Positions 56,434 to 64,000 of a stretch of DNA of 64,000 nt are shown here, one piece after another. Each line of letters begins with the position of its first letter. Position 1 is the first letter of the stretch. The notes under the pieces were generated by a model. The model searched no databases and was not told the DNA's origin. It worked only from the letters and a program-made list of their open reading frames with translations. Source of the stretch: Channallabes apus (taxonomy: Eukaryota > Chordata > Actinopteri > Siluriformes > Clariidae); contig CM060121.1 in assembly GCA_030522415.1 (NCBI GenBank), positions 12,728,055-12,792,054 on the forward strand, read 5' to 3'. The position numbers and the translations under genes are program-made.

Positions 56434-56735
56434 CATTCATTTTCTATACCGCTTAATCCTGTGTTCAGGGTCGCGGGGGGCCTGGAGCTTATCCCAGGAG
56501 ACTCCGGGCACTAGGCGGGGTACATCCTGGACAGGGTGCCAATCCATTTCAGGGCACAAGCACACACACAATTATCCACTATGAGCAATTTGCAATTGTT
56601 AAGATGTCTTTGGAATGTGGAAAGAAACCGGAGACCCCAGATGAAACCCAGCAAGCATGTGTTGAGAAACTCCATCCACATCGACAGGAGAGGAGATTCA
56701 AACCGTTGCGGCTTACCACTAAGCCAGTGTGTCGT
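56434..56735 (-). repeat. SINE family A, nearly full length, reverse
   Basis: Starts with the reversed tail (ttttctataccgcttaatcc, tgtgttcagggtcg) and ends with the reversed head (ttaccactaagccagtgtg). The middle part is diverged. Confidence 0.8.
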
Positions 56736-56846
56736 CCAAATATTAAACAAACAGATTTAAGTACTTTATAGCCACGTGTAGTTTATTAGGATTAAACTTT
56801 TTATATAGGTTTCCTCTAGGTTTTCCAGTTTCCTCTGACTTTCCAA

Positions 56847-56911
<65 letters not shown>

Positions 56912-58904
56912 ACGCACATGCATTATGGATTCTGGAGTAAATTCGCCCACCTTGGCAATGCATTTATTTATGAATGGCACTTGACTCGACAGTGTACAGC
57001 TGATTGCACTTTAGTCTTTATGTTGCTAAAGGATCCAAAAGCACTGCATGTGTTTGTTGTGGTTAACAGTTGCTGTAATAGTTGGCACGGGTTGGTGGTA
57101 TTTTTGTTGGTGGTATTAAGCGAAACAAGTTGACATGAACCCAGCCAAGTTGGAATGGTGCCAATATTAATGCAACTAACATGCTAGAGTTTTAGCTGTG
57201 TGTGCATCAGATGAAATAGTGGGTTCAGTAGGCTGCTACTGCCAACAGGTCATAGTTAAAGAAATGGAGAAAGTGAGGACCCTGGAGACACATTTTTCCA
57301 CCTCTCACTTTTCGTGGGTATTGGCATGGTACGCAATCACACACACATTGGCAACATATAGTTATACAATCACAATACTCAAAAGATGTTATATTTAAAT
57401 ATACCGTCTTACTGTACGTCATGAACATGCTTGACAACGGATTTCTACACATCCTTCTCCACCCTGTGCTGTTTCTTAAGGTGTGACGGCAACAAATGCA
57501 CCTACTGTACAACCCAGTTTCCTGCATGGTGTGCTACTCCAGAGGGGAAAGACAGCCTATTCTATTTTTTGCGTGGCAGCTCCACAGGCTGTTTCGTACA
57601 GTGCCGACTTGTCTCGCTGCCTAACAGGCCGAACAAAGCATTGCGTCTCAGCTCGTCTCCCGCCCCTCTGCTGATTCCTGAAAGCGCATCCGCAGCATTA
57701 GTGCTCAGTAGGGCGTCTTTTCTTTTTTTCATTACCTCAAACCATCTTCCAAGGGAGAAAAAGAAAGCGAGAGAAAGCAAGAAAGAAAGATTGATGTCAT
57801 GCAGGTGGTTTTATTTGGCTCTGGGCTGCTGGGGGTTCCTCGATCTGTCCACCCTGCTTACCTGCAGTGGAAAAATAAAAGCATCACTGACTGTCTTTCA
57901 GGGTGATAAGCATGACGACAGCAAGAGACACAGAGATCAGTCAGAGCATTAGAGCTCATTAGTGAATGTAAATGGTGTTTATAAATCCGTTGGGGTTCAT
58001 CACAGGGGTAAGCACAAAGGTCTCCAACGAGCTGATTAACATTTTGTATTTGCTTGAATTGTACTTGATTGTATGTCTTTTGTAGTTATTTAGATAATTG
58101 AAATTGCCTGCACTACAGATAATAGGTACTTGGGTATTTTATAATGCGCATGCATAAAGATTAGGATGTTCTGAAGTGTGTGTAAAATGATAGCATTTTG
58201 CATTGAGGTTCTTTTTTATTAAATATGTGCATTAGTCAACATTAAAGAGATAGTCTGGGACATTTCACTGTGTGTATTGCTTCAGTCATCTATGTTCCCC
58301 ATGTAAAATGATGCTTCCTATTTTGAAGTATAATTTTGAAGCATTCACCTTAGTAAGAGTGTGTTTAGACTAAATATCAGCCTTGCTGCGATTATCTGAA
58401 AGATTAGCTGAACTGTGCAAGTCTTCAGGATTTACTCTTGCCTGTGCAATATTGCTTCTGCGTATACAGTATATAATTCAAACGGGAAGAAAGCAGTTTG
58501 TTTATTTATAAAAATTATTTGAAAAAGACATTTGACCTTGCCGGGGCCATGAATCTATATGGATCAATTCCATAATCTAACCAAAGCTACAAATGCAAAA
58601 AATTATTACAGCATCTTTGTAATAAGCTGTTGTACCTTTAGTTGTACAGTAAATACTGGACTTTGCAGTTCAGCATCTATTCAAAATTTTGCCAAGAAAC
58701 AGCCACAAATATTGATTTTATTGATGCTTGAACACTGGTTACAGTTTATTTAACTTCAAAATGGGAATTAGGTAATGACAGAGTGTTAGCTTAATGTCCC
58801 TTTTGGATGTGATAATATCATATCCGGTGTGCCTGGTGATTTACGTCCGTCCTGTGTAGATACGGTAATGCAAAAAAAAAATTAATTGGGGGGGGGCATA
58901 TCAT
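56736..58904. other. Intronic sequence with a GT microsatellite
   Basis: (GT)n lies at 56851-56910. A 173-codon plus frame at 57431-57952 has no recognisable domain, no splice support and a biased composition, so it is not called. The rest is unrecognised. Confidence 0.45.
56851..56910. repeat. (GT)n microsatellite
   Basis: 30 uninterrupted TG units, the longest pure tract in the window. Confidence 0.98.
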
Positions 58905-59047
58905 TTCTTGCCCTGCGATGGATTGGCACCCTGTCCAGGGTGTACCCTGCCTTGTGCCCGAAGTCTCCTGGGATAGGCTCCAGGTCCCCCGCGACCCTGA
59001 ATAGAGGATAAAGCGGTACAGAAAATGAATGAATGAATGAATGAATA
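58905..59047 (+). repeat. SINE family A, 3' tail
   Basis: Matches gatggattggcaccctgtcc, gaagtctcctgggataggct and agcggtacagaaaatgaatg, and ends in (gaat)n. It is truncated to about 140 bp. Confidence 0.88.
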
Positions 59048-59428
59048 TCATTTCTTCATATGAACTTTAAGAGGTTTTAATGGGAACAGTATGAACTGTG
59101 CAGGGCCTTAGCTTGAATTTAATTTAAATGTGAAAACCTTTTATCTGTACATTGATCATTGCCATTTTGCTTGTTTCTTGTAATTGGCGATATCTTGCTT
59201 TTAATAAGAATTACACTTTAACACATAGATCATGTGATAAGAATAAAGAAGCCGGTTGAGTTTAGAAATTGAAACATGGACGTCACAAAGAGTGTTTCAT
59301 TGTATATTTCCACTAATGTATGAAATAAACTTTTTATTCACTACCTGTCCAAATGGAAATTTCTCAAAATCTACCATATAGACTACTAAACAATATTACT
59401 ATGATGAGTTTTACTCATAATAAATATA

Positions 59429-60070
59429 CAGAGGTGTCAAGTAACGAAGTACAAATACTTTGTGACCTTACTTAAGTAGAAATTTTGGGTGTCTATACTT
59501 TACTTTAGTAGTTATTTTTCAGCCGACTTTTTACTTCTACTCCTTACATTTTCACGCAATTATCTGTACTTTCTACTCCTTACATTTTAAAAATAGCCTT
59601 GTTACTCCTATTTTATTTCAGCTTGTCATTTAAAAAAAATGGATGGAGCGAATTTGATTTTGGTTGTATAAACATACCATTCCGACACCCTATTGGTTGG
59701 TACGCTATGTATTTAATGTATTTGCATTGTACTAAAATGCATTATTTTTCAATTGCCATATACAGTATCCCAAATCACTATGGCCGTTAAATATAACAAA
59801 AAAACAACACTTTTTTCTTTTTTTTATGAGGTGTTAGTGTACAGTAGTATATAGGCCCGTGGCACAGCCTAAGCTTTTATCCTTAATGCTTTTTTACCCC
59901 CCTTACGTTACTATTATTTTTATACTTTAAGTAGTTTTGAACCAGTACTTTTACACTTTTACTTGAGTAAAAAGCTTGAGTTCATACTTCAACTTCTAAA
60001 GGAGTCTTTTTAAACCCTAGTATCTATACTTCTACTCAAGTAATGAATGTGAATACTTTTGACACCACTG
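59429..60070. mobile_element. Non-autonomous hAT MITE (AGTACT type), 642 bp
   Basis: Ends cagaggtgtcaagtaacgaa and aatacttttgacaccactg are inverted repeats, flanked by an exact 8-bp duplication taaatata at 59421-59428 and 60071-60078. Contains repeated actttttacttctactcctt modules. A fragment of the same family is at 13158-13350. No transposase. Confidence 0.9.
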
Positions 60071-60078
60071 TAAATATA

Positions 60079-60286
60079 TTATAATAATAAATCAAATAAA
60101 AACATACTTCTGAACATTTTTAAAAATAAATTATTTTATCTAACCAAAAAACATATTTACTTTTACTGTAGTGATATCGTTACCGGAAAACTCTTTGTTA
60201 CTTTATTACTGTTACAACATATCAATAAAGAACCATTTGACTAGCATTGACAGCATGTACAGTACAATAGACTAAGCTCAGCGTGT

Positions 60287-60325
<39 letters not shown>

Positions 60326-61387
60326 TGCGTGTGTATGCAAATGCACCCTTAAATGTTTTTGTGACTGTAATGAGAAACTGCTGATGAAAACAAAACCACA
60401 TGAAGCAGATATGCACACAGTTGTGCATAGAGAAATGCAACAGTGCAACCTTTCTCATGTGTATAAGTGCAACCACACTTCCCTGTGTACAAGAGTATTT
60501 GCGGTTTAACTGATGAACAATAATTAGAGCTTTTGATGATTGTCGCATGGGGACGCCCCGTCTTACCCCAGAAACAAATATATGCATGTACTAACAAACT
60601 ACTCACACGCCTGTTCATGCACAGACGCAAAGTCATGTGCATGTACCCATGACCTTATTGCTTTATTGCGATGACCTTATTGCTTTTTTTTCCTGTTCTG
60701 TGCCTCACTGAGTGGCAGTGGGAGTCCAGACTTTGCTTTATTATCTCATCAAATGGAAATTCAGCCTCCACACATCTACTGGGAGGTTGAGGTTTCCCTC
60801 ACTATCTGATTCCAGCAAGTGAGTGGGAAGCATCTTCAGACTTGTTTTTCTTTCTTTTGCACACCAGCAAACAGTCCAACTGAAGCTCTAGCTTGGTGTA
60901 AAACACAAATTGCAGCTAAGTTGAGAGTTTCAAAGCTAATAACAAATTTATCTTTGCACTTTATAACCTTGTCTCAGTGAAACCTAAGGTTAAAAAAAAT
61001 ACTCTGAGCAGATAAAAAAAATGCAAATCCAGTCAGAGCAGTTGCTTTTGCTATAAAAGTACAGTATAATTAATTTTTTTCCTTTTGTCAGTTAATTTCT
61101 TATTGAAAGAAACGCTATGTAGCACAGATGTAGCCTACAAATGCCTAATAAAAGACTGTAAAGAGGAATAAACTAAAGTAATCAGTGTCACAATTTTTGT
61201 TCTTAAAAAAGCGTCATAAATCTCCCGTCATATATTACATATAGTGTTTTAAAACAGTTAGTTCAAACTGAGTAATCTGATTGGACAAGAGGCATTACAC
61301 TAGTGGTGATATAGAGCATAGCAGCCATTAAACATTTAACTATACAGTATGTACAGTATCACTCCACATTATACTGTACTATAGGTG
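60079..61387. other. Intronic sequence with a GT microsatellite
   Basis: (GT)n lies at about 60283-60320. No gene recognised. Confidence 0.4.
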
Positions 61388-61587
61388 NNNNNNNNNNNNN
61401 NNNNNNNNNNNNNNNNNNNNNNNNNNNNNNNNNNNNNNNNNNNNNNNNNNNNNNNNNNNNNNNNNNNNNNNNNNNNNNNNNNNNNNNNNNNNNNNNNNNN
61501 NNNNNNNNNNNNNNNNNNNNNNNNNNNNNNNNNNNNNNNNNNNNNNNNNNNNNNNNNNNNNNNNNNNNNNNNNNNNNNNNNNNNNNN
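61388..61587. other. Assembly gap, 200 N
   Basis: Exactly 200 unknown bases. Frames drawn through it are meaningless. The round number suggests a placeholder length. Confidence 0.99.
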
Positions 61588-61889
61588 TGTAGGTGTTCTA
61601 ACAATTGTTAATTACACTAACTATCGTAAAAACTGATAACTTTGTATAATGACAAAAAACTGGAGTTAATTACAAATAAACCTTTTTTTACACTTTAGTG
61701 AACTCATTACTCAACCAACATTCAAGTGTATTGTTTAAATTGATTGGCCAATTTCTTTTGGAGTTATTTAACATGCTAAGCAATTACTTTAGTGGAGTTT
61801 GCTTTCGGAACCTCTGTAGTCCAACTACGGACCGTGTAGCCCAATGGTGACCGTTGTATTTATTTCCATTTCTAAATCTGTGGTAGGAA

Positions 61890-62096
61890 GTCCAACCAAC
61901 ACTCACATTCACACACTGCGTGCAGTTTGGAAATGCCAATTAGCCTTTTTTGAAGTGTGGGAGGAAACAGGAGAACCTAGAGGATATCGACAGGAGAACA
62001 TACAAACTCCACGCAGACCCGACATGGGAATAAAACCCAGGACCTGGAGGTGCAACGCGACAGTACTAACCTCTAAGCCACCGTGCCATCCCTTTA
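61890..62096 (-). repeat. SINE family A fragment, reverse
   Basis: Has gtgtgggaggaaacaggaga, acatacaaactccacgcaga and acctggaggtgcaacgcgac, then ctaagccaccgtgccatcc, the reversed head. The 3' tail part is missing. Confidence 0.8.
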
Positions 62097-63203
62097 GTGA
62101 CATTTCCACTTGCTACGTACTGTAGCTAAATGCTCCTATTTCATGAAAGGAACTTGAGCCGAACCTCTACGTGAAATGGTTTGAGTGTAACAATTGAATT
62201 GATAGTTACACAATCCTGATTACTCACACTCAAGGCTGGCCAGAAAAGAATGAACGTTACTCTGTATTGACATCTTTCGGATGTGTTGGCGTCGAGACAT
62301 CCGTCTTTTAATTACGCATGTTTTGTCGACGTTCGTGTCGTATCAAGATAAATACAAGAGACATCATTTGAGTCACCACTCAACAGAAAGCTTTTATGGG
62401 GGCCAAACATATTTTGACTGCATTTATAACAATCTTCTGTTGCATTCTTGATTGTCATGGTAGCACCAGCTGTAGACTGGGAATCTATTAATGCACTCGT
62501 CCTAACACCTTAGCGTTTTTGTAGTAACAACTTAAATAAGACTTGTATGCTTAAATGGATGTTTAACAACTTGTATAACTGTTAATACGGGAAGGTGAAT
62601 GTGTATTTAGATTTTCTAGGAGGAGTCTCCAATATCTGAACGTTAATGCAATCATAGGTCTCGCTGTAACCTTTTTTCAAACAAATGGGGGGGAATGTAA
62701 AGTGAACGGAAAATAAATTGGGCAGAAGCAGGGAATGATGAGTGAATCATGAACTTGGGAGGAAACTCTTAGTAGCAAAAGTAGTGAAGTAAGATGCATT
62801 TTATTTTTTTCTTGTCAGCTCCGGAGACAGAAGAAAACGTGTTAAACAGTGTTAAGCGCTTTCTGGGGAAAAAAATAACAGAAACTTTGAGGCGTCAGCT
62901 ACAGGAAATTTGTCATCTTGCTGTGTTGTTCAGTTCCAGAATCGAAGGAGTAATGGCTCCTACTTTAACAGACTTTTACTATTAGGAAAAAGATTTTTTG
63001 ACAATAGCCTTGTTTATCTTTGGTCAAGACCAAGGCCGTTACTACAGGTGAAGCTCTACTGGGGCCTGAGCCCCCGTTACATAAATCACACATTTTTATT
63101 TGATCTATCTATCCTTGCATGTCATACGCATGTGTGAAACATGCTAATGTGCTATACAAACTAAAGAACTGCCTGATGTCCAGACATTAATAAAATCAAA
63201 GGA
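62097..63203. other. Intronic sequence, nothing recognised
   Basis: AT-rich. A short frame at 62794-62985 has no recognisable domain. Confidence 0.4.
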
Positions 63204-63310
63204 GTCAAAATAAGATCATATGTACTGTATCATTCATAAAAACTCACTTTAGTCAAATCGTACTAAAGTGAGTTTTTATGAATTATACATATGACCTTAT
63301 TTGCATGACA
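63204..63310. repeat. Long hairpin-forming inverted repeat
   Basis: attcataaaaactcacttta(gt) and its exact complement flank an 8-nt loop (caaatcgt, 63253-63260). The arms continue outward with small bulges (ataagatcatatgta against tacatatgaccttat) to about 49 bp each. It could be a short MITE or a transcribed hairpin. Confidence 0.85.
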
Positions 63311-64000
63311 GTATCACACATCAATCTAGATTCTTGTTTTGGGCTCCGATACATGATTAGGGTCGCACGCTGCATTTCACCGGCTACAGCATGCACACTG
63401 CACACGTACAGTACGTTTCCATAAAACTAGAATTTGAGACTTTACTGGTGAGAGCTGGTATTGCCCATGGCTAAGACAAAATGATTAAACTAAAGCAGTC
63501 AGAAATGCTCAAATTTGTAGCGCATACTTGATGTGGATATGTGTATAAAAGTTTCTCATGTGAATGTAATGTTAATCATAAATTAGGGCACTAAGAGGGA
63601 TGACATTAGGTGATTTCTCTCATAACTTTCTAAGTGCTTGATCGGCGATGGGTTTTGTAATGATATTGCTCTGTTACTTGCCTTTATGTTGAGAAATGAT
63701 AAGAACAGGTTAGCATTTACGGCGTAAACTATAGTGTGTTACATGTCTAACAGTCTAACACGCGTTAACGTGAGTAACCAAGAATGATATGGTAAAGAGA
63801 AACTTGAGGTGTATACAGTAAATCTTTCCATGTTTATAATGATGTCCTGAATGGTCACGTACAAGACTTATAGATATAAATATTAAATACATAGATTTAA
63901 CAGATGGGTTATAGTTTAACAGACAAAATTTCACAGACCAGTTTATAGTAGCTGCTTCGTATCTCTGTCAGGTATGTGTGTAAATGTCTATCCATTCCAC
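63311..64000. other. Intronic sequence, nothing recognised
   Basis: AT-rich. No feature recognised to the window end. Confidence 0.4.

Noticed and set aside
57431..57952. 173-codon plus frame
   Set aside because: No recognisable domain, no splice signals that fit, and composition of intronic sequence. Probably chance.
61359..61636. Open frames through 61388-61587
   Set aside because: They run through 200 N and have no meaning.
62794..62985. Possible exon (ETEENVLNSVKRFLGKK...)
   Set aside because: An acceptor-like cag precedes it, but there is no donor at a sensible place and I recognise no protein family.

Overview
The window looks like teleost nuclear DNA. It is AT-rich, has long (CA)n/(GT)n and (CT)n microsatellites, and is full of fish-type repeats: Tc1-like transposons, hAT and Harbinger MITEs, tRNA-derived SINEs, L2/Rex1-like and RTE LINEs, and a chromodomain Ty3/gypsy element. 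The repeat spectrum suggests an otophysan fish, perhaps a catfish, but that is only an inference. It is not a prokaryotic region: there are no operons or compact gene arrays.

The only host coding sequence I can support is one 83-bp exon at 14014-14096 (+). It encodes the second half of the first C1 (phorbol ester/diacylglycerol) domain of a conventional protein kinase C, most likely prkca. The rest of the window therefore reads as intron on either side of that exon. Neither the 32-bp exon expected before it nor the C1B exon expected after it was found.

Layout. 1-14 kb: intron with SINE pieces, one ~820-bp MITE (2621-3442), a SINE inserted in a SINE (11.2-11.8 kb) and decayed Tc1 remnants. 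14-21 kb: the PKC exon, SINE tails, a MITE with CA tracts (15.6-16.7 kb) and a 1.38-kb hAT MITE (18737-20114). 22.5-27.4 kb: three Tc1-type elements in different states of decay. 27.5-30.9 kb: a nearly complete L2/Rex1-like LINE on the minus strand. 33.9-35.6 kb: a second copy of the 22.8-kb Tc1 element in opposite orientation. 35.6-43.7 kb: an RTE-type LINE split by a young 5162-bp Ty3/gypsy chromovirus (36053-41214, minus strand) with two 384-bp LTRs that look identical and a GATGC target duplication. 44-46.6 kb: a Tc1 remnant and a LINE tail split by a 1420-bp hAT MITE. 47.9-60 kb: a young SINE, more SINEs, a Tc1 element interrupted by a Harbinger MITE (51.8-53.9 kb), a hAT MITE with a large internal hairpin (54.8-55.7 kb) and a 642-bp hAT MITE (59.4-60.1 kb). 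61388-61587 is an assembly gap.

The most informative element is the gypsy chromovirus. Its sequence shows an LTR TATA box, a predicted RNA 5' end that is an 11-nt perfect complement of the bases just after the 5' LTR (Tf1/sushi-type self-priming), a gag start codon inside that primer site, and a gag-pol -1 frameshift signal (in-frame G_GGA_AAC, 5-nt spacer, 11-bp stem, possible 7-bp pseudoknot). The mechanisms are known for this family. This copy shows them clearly, and its gag frame is broken only at a 16-base homopolymer.
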